From: an uncultured Oscillospiraceae bacterium
Lineage (GTDB): Bacteria > Bacillota > Clostridia > Oscillospirales > Oscillospiraceae
Length of the DNA stretch: 64,000 nt
Reading direction: 5' to 3'
Assembly: GCA_947624985.1 (NCBI GenBank)
Contig: CANQMO010000015.1
Coordinates: 1 to 64,000, forward strand
Positions 41,920 through 49,178 of this stretch are shown here, in pieces. Under the pieces are notes generated by a model. That model was not told the origin of the DNA and ran no database searches. It saw nothing but the letters and a program-made list of their open reading frames with translations. The position numbers and the translations under genes were made by a program. The stretch's first letter is position 1. The number at the start of each line of letters is the position of its first letter.

Positions 41920-42576
41920 ATGGGTATCGTTCCCAATACTACTTGCCGCCGGTGCCACCGGCAGTATCCGTCCTTCCGGGGCCGCTGCCCTTATTGCGGG
42001 ACGAAGAAGGCAAAGGAGATCCGCAGCCCCGTACCGGAGACGGACAGCGCCGTACCCGGGACCCAGGCTTCTAAAAATGCCTCCGAGACGCTGAATTTGC
42101 AAATGCTCATCGGCACTGTGCTGCTGGTCGCGGTGATGGTCATCGCGCTGGTGATGGTGTCTTTCAACGTGGGCCGCGATGCCGCCGACAAGCAGGAGGT
42201 AGAAGATCAGCTGCAAGCCGATCTGCAAACGACGGCGCTGCCGCTGCCTACGGCCACGCCTACCCCGTCGCCGTCGCCTCAGCCCCAGCTGACCGATCTG
42301 GAGTGCACAAGCGACCTGGCCAACAATGAGTACGACTATATCGAGATAGGCTACTTCGGACTGCCTTCCGGCAGCTCCATCGACCTGAACCTGACCTGGT
42401 ATCCCGGCACCGTCGTGGCGAACCCGGAGTGGTCCGTGGAGGACGAGACCATTGCCCAGATCACGCCTGACGGCCCGAAATGCCGCGTTGATCTCGTGGG
42501 GCCTGAAGACACGGAGACCGTCCTGCATATCAAGGTCAACGAGCGCGAAGAGTCCATCAGGGTCCTTTGCGAGTGA
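41920..42576 (+). CDS. Membrane protein with N-terminal zinc ribbon
   Basis: 218 residues. C9-x2-C12 and CPYC near 23-26 form a zinc ribbon (CRRCHRQYPSFRGRCPYC). One membrane helix follows at about 65-85, then a Thr/Pro spacer (LPLPTATPTPSPSPQPQ) and an extracytoplasmic Ig-like domain that reads like a bacterial Ig (Big_2) repeat (SGSSIDLNLTWYPGT, EWSVEDETIAQI). No known specific role. The start at 41920 follows AAAGGTGGGATCCGA. Confidence 0.75.
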   Translation: MGIVPNTTCRRCHRQYPSFRGRCPYCGTKKAKEIRSPVPETDSAVPGTQASKNASETLNLQMLIGTVLLVAVMVIALVMVSFNVGRDAADKQEVEDQLQADLQTTALPLPTATPTPSPSPQPQLTDLECTSDLANNEYDYIEIGYFGLPSGSSIDLNLTWYPGTVVANPEWSVEDETIAQITPDGPKCRVDLVGPEDTETVLHIKVNEREESIRVLCE

Positions 42577-42581
42577 TCGAA

Positions 42582-42616
42582 AAGAGAGACGCGCCGGGCG
42601 CGTCTCTCTTCCTTTA
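42582..42616 (+). terminator. Terminator of the zinc-ribbon protein gene
   Basis: AAGAGAGACGCG pairs with CGCGTCTCTCTT, followed by CCTTT. Confidence 0.8.
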
Positions 42617-42628
42617 TGTAATTTTTCC

Positions 42629-42657
42629 TTGACAAGCAGGGGAGTATGAAGTAAAAT
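42629..42657 (+). promoter_or_regulatory. tRNA-Val promoter
   Basis: TTGACA at 42629 and TAAAAT at 42652, 17 bases apart, 14 bases before the tRNA. Confidence 0.8.
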
Positions 42658-42670
42658 AATGCACGCTGAC

Positions 42671-42746
42671 GGACGATTGGCGCAGCTGGTAGCGCATCCG
42701 CTTGACGTGCGGGAGGTCACAAGTTCGAGTCTTGTATCGTCCACCA
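42671..42746 (+). tRNA. tRNA-Val(GAC), intact and serving as attachment site
   Basis: The full cloverleaf is present: acceptor GGACGAT with ATCGTCC, D arm GCGC...GCGC, anticodon loop TTGACGT with anticodon GAC, variable AGGTC, T arm ACAAG-TTCGAGT-CTTGT, discriminator A and encoded CCA (42744-42746). Its 3' 26 bases plus TAAGG form the left copy of the 31-bp repeat that bounds the 7.2-kb element. Confidence 0.95.
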
Positions 42747-42751
42747 TAAGG
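42721..42751 (+). repeat. attL: 31-bp direct repeat, left copy
   Basis: It begins AAGTTCGAGTCTTGTATCGT (the tRNA-Val T arm) and runs through CCACCATAAGG. An exact second copy is at 49909-49939. Element DNA lies between them. Confidence 0.93.
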
Positions 42752-42755
42752 AAAA

Positions 42756-42788
42756 CCCTGTAACCGTCGCGGTTACAGGGCTTTTTTG
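42756..42788. terminator. Terminator just inside the element
   Basis: CCCTGTAACC pairs with GGTTACAGGG, then CTTTTTTG. It ends the tRNA-Val transcript now that the original terminator has been displaced to 49937. Confidence 0.8.
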
Positions 42789-42810
42789 TTGCTCAAAAAA
42801 GGCCGTTTGA

Positions 42811-42844
42811 CCCCTACTTTGACCCCTTACAGATTCTTTTACGC
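42811..42844 (+). repeat. Arm-type repeat, left end of the element
   Basis: CCCCTACTTTGACCCCTTAC followed by AGATTCTTTTACGC closely matches 49776-49807 near the right end. Direct repeats close to both att sites are expected of integrase arm-binding sites; it also spans the integrase stop codon. Confidence 0.6.
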
Positions 42845-43987
42845 CTGTTTTAAGGCCCTGATCTGGGCTTCCATCCGGGCCGCGCTTTCCTGTTTCATCT
42901 GCTCCGTGATAAAGCCGTACACGTCCAGGGTAAAGGCGGCGGAGTGGTGGCCCAAATTGCGCTGTACGGTGAGGATATCATCCCCGGACCGGATGGCGAG
43001 TACCGCGTAGCTGTGGCGCAGATCGTGGAAGCGGGCCGCCGGCGCGCCGATGTCGGCGGCGATGGCTTTGAAGTTCAGATATACCGTGTGGGGGTTGAGA
43101 CAGTGGCCAAGCTCATTCGTAAAGACCAGATCGAGCGGGTTTGACCAGGCCGGGCCAGCCATGAGCCGGCGTTGCGCCTGGATGGCCCGCTCATGCTTCA
43201 GGACAGCCATGACGGAGGGGGCCGGGGTGATATGCCGGGCCTTGCTGTTTTTCGGCGTGGCGAGGGTGTATGTCCCGCTCCCGTCTCTGGATCGCTGCAA
43301 CTGCTTGTCCACGGTGATCCGCCCGCGCTTGAAGTCTACCGCGCCCCAGGTGAGGCCCAGGACCTCGCCCTGGCGCAGACCGGTGAACAGGGTAACGTAG
43401 AACACGGCTTCCATCCGATGGCCCTGTATGGCGGCCAGAAAGGCTCCTATCTGGGCTTCATCGAACGGGGCGAGCTGGGGAGCCGCCTTTTTTGGCAGCT
43501 TACAGGCGTCTGCCGGGTTGGCCCGCAGATATCCCACGGCCACGGCGTCGGACAGGCAGCGGTGCAGCACGCCGTGGATATCCCGGATATACTTGGGGGA
43601 AAGACCGTCTTTCAGGAGCTTATTATACACCGTCTGGATGGCGGGCGCGGTCAGGGCGGCAAGCTTGATCTTCCCGAGAGCGGGACGCAGGTACTTGCCC
43701 ATGATGTATGTGTAGGTGTGCAGCGTGCCGGGCTTTACGTCGGTCAGATAGGTCTTTTTCCAGATATCGGCCCAGGCGTCCAGCGTCAGGTGTGTGGGCT
43801 GCATATAGACGCCGTTGTCCACGTCGGAGGTGGCGGCGGTGAGCTTCTGGCGTGCCTCTTTCTGGGTGGCCCCGTATACGCTCTTCCGCTGGCCGTTGAC
43901 GAAAAACCGGGCCTCCCAGCGCCCGTCTGGCCGCTGGCGGATCGTCCCGCTCCCATGGGCGGCGCGGGTGTTACTCTTCCGGGGCAT
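42839..43987 (-). CDS. int: Tyrosine recombinase/integrase of the tRNA-Val element
   Basis: 382 residues. An AP2-like N-terminal arm-binding part (GSGTIRQRPDGRWEARFFVNG), a SAM-like core-binding domain around 70-160 and the catalytic domain with Arg in LFTGLRQGEVLGLTW, HDLRHSYA (His-x-x-Arg), GHHSAAFTLDVYGF (His and the Tyr nucleophile near 362). It would join attP with the tRNA-Val 3' end. The start at 43987 follows GGAGGATCCCGACC. Its 3' end lies 88 bases from attL, the classic tRNA-proximal position. Confidence 0.93.
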   Translation of the reverse strand: MPRKSNTRAAHGSGTIRQRPDGRWEARFFVNGQRKSVYGATQKEARQKLTAATSDVDNGVYMQPTHLTLDAWADIWKKTYLTDVKPGTLHTYTYIMGKYLRPALGKIKLAALTAPAIQTVYNKLLKDGLSPKYIRDIHGVLHRCLSDAVAVGYLRANPADACKLPKKAAPQLAPFDEAQIGAFLAAIQGHRMEAVFYVTLFTGLRQGEVLGLTWGAVDFKRGRITVDKQLQRSRDGSGTYTLATPKNSKARHITPAPSVMAVLKHERAIQAQRRLMAGPAWSNPLDLVFTNELGHCLNPHTVYLNFKAIAADIGAPAARFHDLRHSYAVLAIRSGDDILTVQRNLGHHSAAFTLDVYGFITEQMKQESAARMEAQIRALKQA

Positions 43988-44591
43988 GGTCGGGATCCTC
44001 CTTTTCCCTTTGTCTATGCGTAAGCGCCTCTTCCTTGGCAGCTTGTTCAATGAATTGTGTGATGATTATCTGGAAGGTCTCTGATGATGTCCCGACAAAA
44101 TAGCGACAGGCATCTTCAAGGGGCAGGATAGTGAGACCACCAATCCCGTTTATTTCGATAATATCTTGAGCCGTTAGATTCCCCTTGAGGTCGTGCTTAT
44201 GCTGAAAATCGAGCAGATCAAGCTTGAGGCTATAGGCGTGGTAGATTGCCTGAACGAGGTATATGAAATCATCGGATTCAATCAGAGAGCGAACTATGGC
44301 TTGAGCCGTCGGGTGGCCCGCTAGTTTTTCAATGGCAGCATTTGAAAGCCCAGTGGTTTTATAGATATCGGCATATTCGCTATTGATGCCCCGAAGGATA
44401 TAATCGCAGGTCACACCGAAGAAGTCGGCCATTTTGACCGTGATGTCCGTCTTGATATCCCGCTCGCCCCGCTCCCAAAGTGAGACGGTCTCACGGCCTA
44501 CATGGAACTCTTGGGCGAGTTGTTCCTGTGTCAGTTTCTTTTCTTCACGAAGCTCCCTTATACGGTTGCCGATCATACTGTGAGATGTCAT
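43971..44591 (-). CDS. Xre-family repressor
   Basis: 206 residues. An N-terminal HTH is clear: IGNRIRELREEKKLTQEQLA then VGRETVSLWERGERDIKTD. The remaining 130 residues are helical and unknown; they may sense an inducer or form an oligomer. It is the probable repressor of the rightward operon. The start at 44591 follows AGGAGGCCCTAGA; the gene overlaps the integrase start by 17 bases, so both are expressed from one leftward transcript. Confidence 0.85.
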   Translation of the reverse strand: MTSHSMIGNRIRELREEKKLTQEQLAQEFHVGRETVSLWERGERDIKTDITVKMADFFGVTCDYILRGINSEYADIYKTTGLSNAAIEKLAGHPTAQAIVRSLIESDDFIYLVQAIYHAYSLKLDLLDFQHKHDLKGNLTAQDIIEINGIGGLTILPLEDACRYFVGTSSETFQIIITQFIEQAAKEEALTHRQREKEDPDHAPEE

Positions 44592-44606
44592 TCTAGGGCC
44601 TCCTGT

Positions 44607-44775
44607 GCGGCTGTTTTGTTCCAAGCGGGATTGTTCACACGGTTCTAAACGGAAGGATTCAGCAGGATACAGCAGTATTCGGCAGGATTCAGCAGGGTGG
44701 CAGAGGAAGATATGCGGCTGTTTTGTTCCATTTTAGAAACATGTCTTGTATTCGCACCATTAATTGTGCTATCAT
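44607..44775. promoter_or_regulatory. Repressor/operator region between the Xre gene and the rightward operon
   Basis: It holds two exact 17-bp repeats (GCGGCTGTTTTGTTCCA at 44607 and 44714), four tandem 10-bp units of the type GATTCAGCAG (44656-44695), a near-palindrome GCACCATTAATTGTGC (44754-44769) and a rightward promoter TTGTAT (44746)-18-TATCAT (44770). This is the layout of a phage-like genetic switch. Confidence 0.7.
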
Positions 44776-44829
44776 AATACCAACGACAGGCGAGAGTGTC
44801 AAGATAAAGATAATCAAGGAGGTACGAAT

Positions 44830-44985
44830 ATGACACTGGAGGAAAAGATCAGAAAGGCCAAAAATGCGTATTTGCGGGAATGGCGGCGCAAAAACCCAGA
44901 GAAGGCAAAAGCAATACGCGAGAGGTATTGGGAAAAGAAGGTGGCGGAGATGGAGGCGCAGGAGAGCGCAGAGCGGGAGGCATGA
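44830..44985 (+). CDS. Small basic helical protein of phage/plasmid type
   Basis: 51 residues: MTLEEKIRKAKNAYLREWRR then KNPEKAKAIRERYWEKK. The YLREWRRKNPEKAKA pattern is common in small prophage and plasmid proteins of unknown role. AAGGAGGTACGAAT precedes the ATG. First gene of the rightward operon; its stop overlaps the next reading frame. Confidence 0.7.
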   Translation: MTLEEKIRKAKNAYLREWRRKNPEKAKAIRERYWEKKVAEMEAQESAEREA

Positions 44986-44987
44986 GC

Positions 44988-45173
44988 ATGGAGAAGCTGA
45001 CGTTGACCGCCCAGGAGGCGGCGGAGGCCCTGCAGGTCTCCAAGCCGGTGCTCTATGAGCTGTGCAAGCGCCCGGATTTTCCCGTGGTACATATCGGGCG
45101 CAAGGTCCTGATACCGCGGGACCGGCTGCGGGCCTGGGTGAACGCCCAGGGGCAGGAGGGGGCGGCGGTATGA
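44988..45173 (+). CDS. xis: Excisionase-like HTH protein
   Basis: 61 residues, almost all HTH_17: LTAQEAAEALQVSKPVLYELCKRPDFPVVHIGRKVLIPRDRLRAWV (given here as LTAQEAAEALQVSKPVLYEL plus the wing VVHIGRKVLIP). ATG 44988 has GGGAGG 7 bases upstream; ATG 44982 is too close. It probably directs excision with the integrase. Confidence 0.85.
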   Translation: MEKLTLTAQEAAEALQVSKPVLYELCKRPDFPVVHIGRKVLIPRDRLRAWVNAQGQEGAAV

Positions 45174-45745
45174 AGGTAGAGCCCCGGACAAATGAAAAAG
45201 CCCGCTCCGGTGGTGGCACACCGGAGCGAGCAACGAGACAGGAACATGGTATCTTTGAGCGGATCACATGGTTCTCTAGCCTCGCCATGCATTTTACCAC
45301 ATCTGACGGGCGAGAGCAACCAAAAATCCTTGAATATATCCCGGTGGGCGCGGAGCGGGCCGCGGACGCTTACGGGCTGGCGGCCTATCTGGGCCTGGAG
45401 GCCTTTGAACTCTTTGCATTGATGGACACTGTGGAGGCCGAGGGTTTCAACCTGTGCCTGACGCCCGCCGGCGGCGTCTATCAGCCAAGGGATGAGCGGG
45501 AGTATCAGGAGTTTATGCGGCGCGTCATGGAGAACGGCCGGCCCAGCGAGTGGACGGAGGGGGACCAGGCCAAGGAGGAACACCGGGGCCGGGAGATGCA
45601 GACGGTGAACAATGGGCCGGCGCTGCCTACACGGTATGCGCCGGAGAGCTCCCCGACGGCATACATGGCTATGATGCGGGAGCGGGGCAAGGCGGACCCG
45701 GATATCTGCGCCGCCCGCCGCTTGGCAGTCAAACGCTTCCATTAA
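45170..45745 (+). CDS. Element protein of unknown function
   Basis: 191 residues beginning with an ATG that overlaps the previous stop (TATGA). A basic disordered N-terminus is followed by a compact helical part (ADAYGLAAYLGLEAFELFALMD). No motif is recognised. Its position directly before rep suggests a replication helper or copy-control protein. Confidence 0.65.
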   Translation: MKVEPRTNEKARSGGGTPERATRQEHGIFERITWFSSLAMHFTTSDGREQPKILEYIPVGAERAADAYGLAAYLGLEAFELFALMDTVEAEGFNLCLTPAGGVYQPRDEREYQEFMRRVMENGRPSEWTEGDQAKEEHRGREMQTVNNGPALPTRYAPESSPTAYMAMMRERGKADPDICAARRLAVKRFH

Positions 45746-45748
45746 GTC

Positions 45749-46522
45749 ATGGGCTACAATCGCATAAAGACGGTGCGGGCGGGCCGCCTGGTATCCAGCG
45801 TATGCTACACGGCGACCATGCCTTCAGACGCGCCGAGGGAGCGGGCGGGCAAGTCCAGGATCAGCACGGCCGCCCGGCAGAAGATCAACCACCGGGCCGC
45901 CTGGCAGAAGCTGGAGCAGCTGCTGGCGGCCAACTTCTCCCGCTCCGATGGGTTTTGCACACTGACCTATGACGATGCGCATCTGCCCGGGACAGGGGAG
46001 GAAGCGGCTGCCTATATGCGGCGCTTCCTCCGCCGCTTACGGACGGCCTGCCGGCGGGCCGGGCGGGAACTGCGGTATATCTACGTGACGGAGAGCATGG
46101 GGGACGCCCCGGGAGAGCCCAAGCGTCTGCACCATCATATCGTCGTCAGCTGCGGGCCCGACGCCTGGCCGCTGGTGAGCGCTCTATGGAGAGCGGGACA
46201 GGTGCATATCGAGCCGCTTTTGGAAGGGCCAAACGATGGATATGAAGTTCGTGCCCGGTACATGGTGAAGGAACGAAAGCCGGGAACGCCAGACCGCCGG
46301 ACTGGTGCCCGGGCCTGGACGCCATCAAAAAACCTGGAGAAGCCCACGGTGATATCGGAGCTGGTGTCGGACACCATGACGATCACCGCGCCGCCGGGCG
46401 CGTTCATCCTGGAACAGTACGGGGATATGAATTGCTGGGGCTCGTTCCTCTTCTTGAAATACCTGCTGCCAGAGCCGCCGCCCCGCCCGCGGCGGGAAAA
46501 AGAAGCTCGCCAGCGGCAATGA
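45749..46522 (+). CDS. rep: HUH rolling-circle replication initiator (ORF2/G2P-like)
   Basis: 257 residues. The three HUH motifs are in order: motif I GFCTLTYDDAHLP (68-80), the HUH metal motif KRLHHHIVVS (126-134) and the single catalytic Tyr171 in ARYMVKER, with Lys three residues later (Y-x-x-K). Proteins of this ORF2/G2P kind initiate rolling-circle replication in small ssDNA phages and plasmids by nicking the origin. There is no strong ribosome site; the start is 4 bases after the previous stop, so coupling is likely. Confidence 0.85.
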   Translation: MGYNRIKTVRAGRLVSSVCYTATMPSDAPRERAGKSRISTAARQKINHRAAWQKLEQLLAANFSRSDGFCTLTYDDAHLPGTGEEAAAYMRRFLRRLRTACRRAGRELRYIYVTESMGDAPGEPKRLHHHIVVSCGPDAWPLVSALWRAGQVHIEPLLEGPNDGYEVRARYMVKERKPGTPDRRTGARAWTPSKNLEKPTVISELVSDTMTITAPPGAFILEQYGDMNCWGSFLFLKYLLPEPPPRPRREKEARQRQ

Positions 46523-46602
46523 ATTTAAATCTTGGGGCAGTGTATATCTTTTGGACACTCTACTCCGATACGATAGCGCAGGCGGGCGCGCGAGGGAAGG
46601 GA

Positions 46603-46630
46603 TTGACAAATAGGAATAACAGAATAAACT
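46603..46630 (+). promoter_or_regulatory. Promoter of the element sigma factor
   Basis: TTGACA at 46603 and TAAACT at 46625, 16 bases apart, 32 bases before the GTG start. Upstream of it, 46523-46602 holds no gene. Confidence 0.6.
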
Positions 46631-46661
46631 GATTGTAATATGCAGCGAGGAGGGCGGGGCC

Positions 46662-47507
46662 GTGAGCAACGAGGAGTTGGCTGTCAGGATCAAGGCCGGG
46701 GAGCGGGACAGGCTGCTGGAACTGTGGGTCCAGGTGAAGGACCTGGTCGCCTGGTATGCTATGCGGCGGTACAACGCGGCACCGGGTCTGGGCGGCGTGG
46801 AGATTGACGATCTTGTCCAGTCTGGATTTATCGCCATGGTGGAGGCCGTGGAGAGCTTTGACCCGGGGGCGGGATATAAGTTTTCCACATGGTTGAAGCG
46901 CCCGCTCAAAACGGCGTTTGCAGAGGCGGGAGGGTATCGGAGCGAGAAGCAGAAGAGGGACCCGCTGCACCGCTGCGACAGCCTGGACAGGCCCATAGGA
47001 GAGGATGACGGGGACACCCTGGGAGACCTTCAGGCGGCGCCGGATGACGATATGGAGGCGGTGGAGCGCAAAATATGGTTGGAGCAGCTGCGGGCTACGC
47101 TGGACCGGGCGCTGGGGGACCTGCCGGCGGACTGGCGGGAAATACTGGAACGCAGATACTACCGCGGCCAGAGCCAGCAGGCGGTGGCGGAGGCCCTGCA
47201 GGTCAAGAAAACCGACATACATGGCAAAGAGAAAAAGGCCCTGCACCGTCTGCGCTATGACCGCCGGCGGAATCATCTGGATCAGTTCTGGGTCGAGCGG
47301 GCGCTGGACCTGAAAACGCCCTGGTTTCTCCATGTGGGCCCAGAGACTTTCGCGGCGACGGGCACGTCCGCAGTGGAGAAGATCGTGCTGCAGCGAGAGC
47401 GGGACCGGGAGCACCCGGAGCACCTGGCGGAGTACATGGACACAGGACAGAACAACATAGAGCGGGACGGGGCAGCACTGACCGTCCGCGCTGGCGCCCG
47501 GGCATGA
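46662..47507 (+). CDS. Element-encoded sigma-70-family factor
   Basis: 281 residues from GTG 46662 (GAGGAGGGCGGGGCC before it). Region 2: IDDLVQSGFIAMVEAVESFD then PGAGYKFSTWLKRPLKTAF near 45-85; region 4: ALGDLPADWREILERRYYRGQS then QQAVAEALQVKKTDIHGKE. The C-terminal 70 residues are unique. A primary-type sigma in a 7-kb element with no late genes is unusual; it may redirect host RNA polymerase to the element's own promoters. Confidence 0.8.
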   Translation: MSNEELAVRIKAGERDRLLELWVQVKDLVAWYAMRRYNAAPGLGGVEIDDLVQSGFIAMVEAVESFDPGAGYKFSTWLKRPLKTAFAEAGGYRSEKQKRDPLHRCDSLDRPIGEDDGDTLGDLQAAPDDDMEAVERKIWLEQLRATLDRALGDLPADWREILERRYYRGQSQQAVAEALQVKKTDIHGKEKKALHRLRYDRRRNHLDQFWVERALDLKTPWFLHVGPETFAATGTSAVEKIVLQRERDREHPEHLAEYMDTGQNNIERDGAALTVRAGARA

Positions 47508-47509
47508 AA

Positions 47510-47534
47510 GACGCCGGGCTAGTCTTGCCCGGCG
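47510..47534 (+). terminator. Hairpin after the sigma gene
   Basis: CGCCGGGC pairs with GCCCGGCG shortly after the stop; no T run. Confidence 0.5.
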
Positions 47535-47590
47535 CTGATACTCTGCAACGTTGCGGAATCTGCCTGTATTTGGAGAAATCGGAGACCACC

Positions 47591-47694
47591 ACGCGCGCAC
47601 GGCCGCGCGTGCGCGCGTGTGGGGTGCTGGTTGGTGTTTGATGACTTCTGCTCCTATTATCCTCGGCCGCGCGTGCGCGCGTGTGGGGTGCTGG
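47591..47694. repeat. GC-rich repeats, candidate replication origin of the element
   Basis: An 11-bp perfect inverted repeat (ACGCGCGCACG/CGTGCGCGCGT, 7-base loop) at 47591-47619 is followed by GTGGGGTGCTGG. A 30-bp direct copy of 47601-47630 recurs at 47665-47694, 64 bp later, without the left arm. It lies between rep-sigma and the leftward genes and is the only repeat cluster of its type in the element. Confidence 0.6.
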
Positions 47695-47709
47695 GGCTAT
47701 CTGGGGACG

Positions 47710-47925
47710 TCAGGGGCGCCGGCGGCGCTTGTCCCGCTCCTGGCGTATGCCATATACGCGCCCGGCGTTGTAGATGGTCTCCAGGAAATGAAAGAAGTCG
47801 TCTCTGTTGGCGTCCAGGGGGCGGCAGCCAAAGATGTCTGCCATCCCCTCCAGAAACTCCATGGGGTGGGGCATGTAGGCACGCAGGCGGCAGGCCTCGT
47901 GCAGTTGCATGGTAATACTCTGCAT
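47710..47925 (-). CDS. Small hypothetical element protein
   Basis: 71 residues: MQSITMQLHEACRLRAYMPH, then GMADIFGCRPLDANRDDFFHFLETIYNAGRVYGI and a basic tail. AAGGAGGTTTTTGAT precedes the ATG at 47925, which is why this start is preferred to a longer one at 47973. Second gene of the leftward operon; role unknown. Confidence 0.65.
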   Translation of the reverse strand: MQSITMQLHEACRLRAYMPHPMEFLEGMADIFGCRPLDANRDDFFHFLETIYNAGRVYGIRQERDKRRRRP

Positions 47926-48039
47926 ATCAAAAACCTCCTTGTCTTTCAGAGGGGGCCGTGGTAGAATGGACACGGCCCCCGGTGGGGTGCTTGGGCCTCT
48001 TGTATCGGCTTTGGTCGGCTGTGATGCAAGGGGCCTTTT

Positions 48040-48309
48040 TCATGCCACGCAGAAGCGGCGGGTGGTGGTCTCGCGGGTGAACCGGGCGGCCACATCCGGG
48101 AGCGCCTTTCTGAGGGCCGCAGCGTCCAGCCTGACGCTCGTTACTGGCTTCCAGGTGACCTTGTACTCACCCGCCCGCAGCTCCTCGCTGTCGCCCATCT
48201 GGGCCTTCACAGCGTCCTTGATGGCCTCTGCCTCGGCCTGGGCCTCCTCGATCAGGGCCTGCAGCTGGCGCAGTTCTCTGATCTTGTCCTCGATCTCGTT
48301 CATGCTCAT
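48040..48309 (-). CDS. Small coiled-coil protein common in Firmicutes mobile elements
   Basis: 89 residues. MNEIEDKIRELRQLQALIEEAQAEAEAIKDAVKAQMGD is a coiled coil (given in short: EIEDKIRELRQLQALIEEA), followed by EELRAGEYKVTWKPV, a conserved beta part, and RFTRETTTRRFCVA. Proteins of this shape are frequent in prophages and integrative elements but uncharacterised. AAGGAGGTACAGACC precedes the ATG at 48309. First gene of the leftward operon under the promoter at 48545-48573. Confidence 0.7.
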   Translation of the reverse strand: MSMNEIEDKIRELRQLQALIEEAQAEAEAIKDAVKAQMGDSEELRAGEYKVTWKPVTSVRLDAAALRKALPDVAARFTRETTTRRFCVA

Positions 48310-48544
48310 GGTCTGTACCTCCTTGTTTTTTGGAAGTCCCCGGCGGCGGGTGGCGTTAAGTTATCTAGCGCGTCATCGGGCATTTCTCTCAGGCTTATCC
48401 GGTCCCGCTCTTATGTGGTATTCTTGGCTCGGCTGGCTTCTCACCCTACCCGGTTTTCGTGTCCCGCAGTTCTCACCGCCTGGATCGTTTTTCCCGGGGC
48501 CTCCTCGTCTACCTTCGCGCTGGGGGCTTTCCTTTGATGGTCTT
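48310..48544. other. Untranslated leader of the leftward operon
   Basis: 235 bases with no convincing gene; a leftward TTG-started frame at 48373-48573 has no ribosome site. It is the long 5' leader between the leftward promoter and the coiled-coil gene. Confidence 0.4.
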
Positions 48545-48573
48545 ATTGTAGCACTATTTACGGGAATATACAA
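48545..48573 (-). promoter_or_regulatory. Leftward promoter with iteron in its spacer
   Basis: On the minus strand TTGTAT (48568-48573) and TACAAT (48545-48550) are 17 bases apart. Iteron 1 (TATTTACGGGAATATA, 48555-48570) covers the spacer. Confidence 0.7.
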
Positions 48574-48635
48574 TTGGCAGAGTATACATATTTACGGGAA
48601 TATATTTAGCTATTATGTATATTGACGGGAATAGA
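48555..48635 (+). repeat. Three ACGGGAATA iterons (operator)
   Basis: TATTTACGGGAATATA at 48555-48570 and 48589-48604 are identical; TATTGACGGGAATAGA at 48620-48635 differs at two positions. Their starts are 34 and 31 bp apart, near three helical turns. They overlap both divergent promoters, so one bound protein, probably the RHH antitoxin or the Xre repressor, could control both directions. Confidence 0.8.
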
Positions 48636-48650
48636 CGTTTTGAGTATAAT
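48622..48650 (+). promoter_or_regulatory. Rightward promoter of the toxin-antitoxin operon
   Basis: TTGACG at 48622 and TATAAT at 48645, 17 bases apart; the -35 is inside iteron 3. Confidence 0.8.
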
Positions 48651-48709
48651 AAGCTATGCTGGGAGAAGATAGAGCTATATGATTTGCTCCCGGTGAGGAG
48701 GTAGGATAT

Positions 48710-48904
48710 ATGCCGGTATCAAAAGCGCAGCAAGCCGCTGTCCATAAGTATGTGAAGGCAAACTATGACCGCATGGAGGTTACTCTTCCAAAAGGGAAGA
48801 AAGATGTCGTAAAAGCCCATGCTGAGGCACAGGGGGAGAGCGTGAACGCCTTTGTGGCACGGGCCATAGATGAAGCCATCGAGCGGGACCAGGGGGCAGG
48901 CTGA
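48710..48904 (+). CDS. RHH/Arc-type antitoxin
   Basis: 64 residues. YDRMEVTLPKGKKDVVKAHAEAQG then ESVNAFVARAIDEAIERD is a ribbon-helix-helix of the Arc/HicB-like kind. GGTGAGGAGGTAGGATAT precedes the ATG. It overlaps the toxin gene by one base (TGATG) and would bind the iterons upstream. Confidence 0.85.
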   Translation: MPVSKAQQAAVHKYVKANYDRMEVTLPKGKKDVVKAHAEAQGESVNAFVARAIDEAIERDQGAG

Positions 48905-49164
48905 TGGAGATCAGGTATTCAAAGGCCGCCACAAAGGCGATAGAAGCCATGGACCGGCCCACAAAGCAGCGGATCAGGGCCGGGATACTGGGGCTCACGC
49001 AGAAGCCGCCGCAGGGCGATATACGGCTCATGCAGGGGTATTCTGATGGCCGCCACCGGCTCCGCATAGGGAAATACCGGGTCATTTACAAGTACGGCCT
49101 TGAAATGCAGCTGGAGATTCTGTATATCATGAACGTGGGAAGCCGCGGAGACATCTACAAGTAA
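48904..49164 (+). CDS. RelE/ParE-superfamily toxin
   Basis: 86 residues. MEIRYSKAATKAIEAMDRPT then KQRIRAGILGL, RLMQGYSDGRHRLRIGKYRV and IYKYG-LEILYIMNVGSRGDIYK follow the RelE/ParE fold, with Arg residues (GRHRLRIGKYRV) that act in ribosome-dependent cleavage or gyrase binding. Partner of the RHH antitoxin at 48710. Confidence 0.85.
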   Translation: MEIRYSKAATKAIEAMDRPTKQRIRAGILGLTQKPPQGDIRLMQGYSDGRHRLRIGKYRVIYKYGLEMQLEILYIMNVGSRGDIYK

Positions 49165-49178
49165 AGGAGGGACCGATC

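Noticed and set aside
48310..48540. A small leftward gene (66 codons) upstream of the coiled-coil gene
   Set aside because: TTG start inside the promoter/iteron region, no ribosome site, Arg/Pro/Gly-rich composition.
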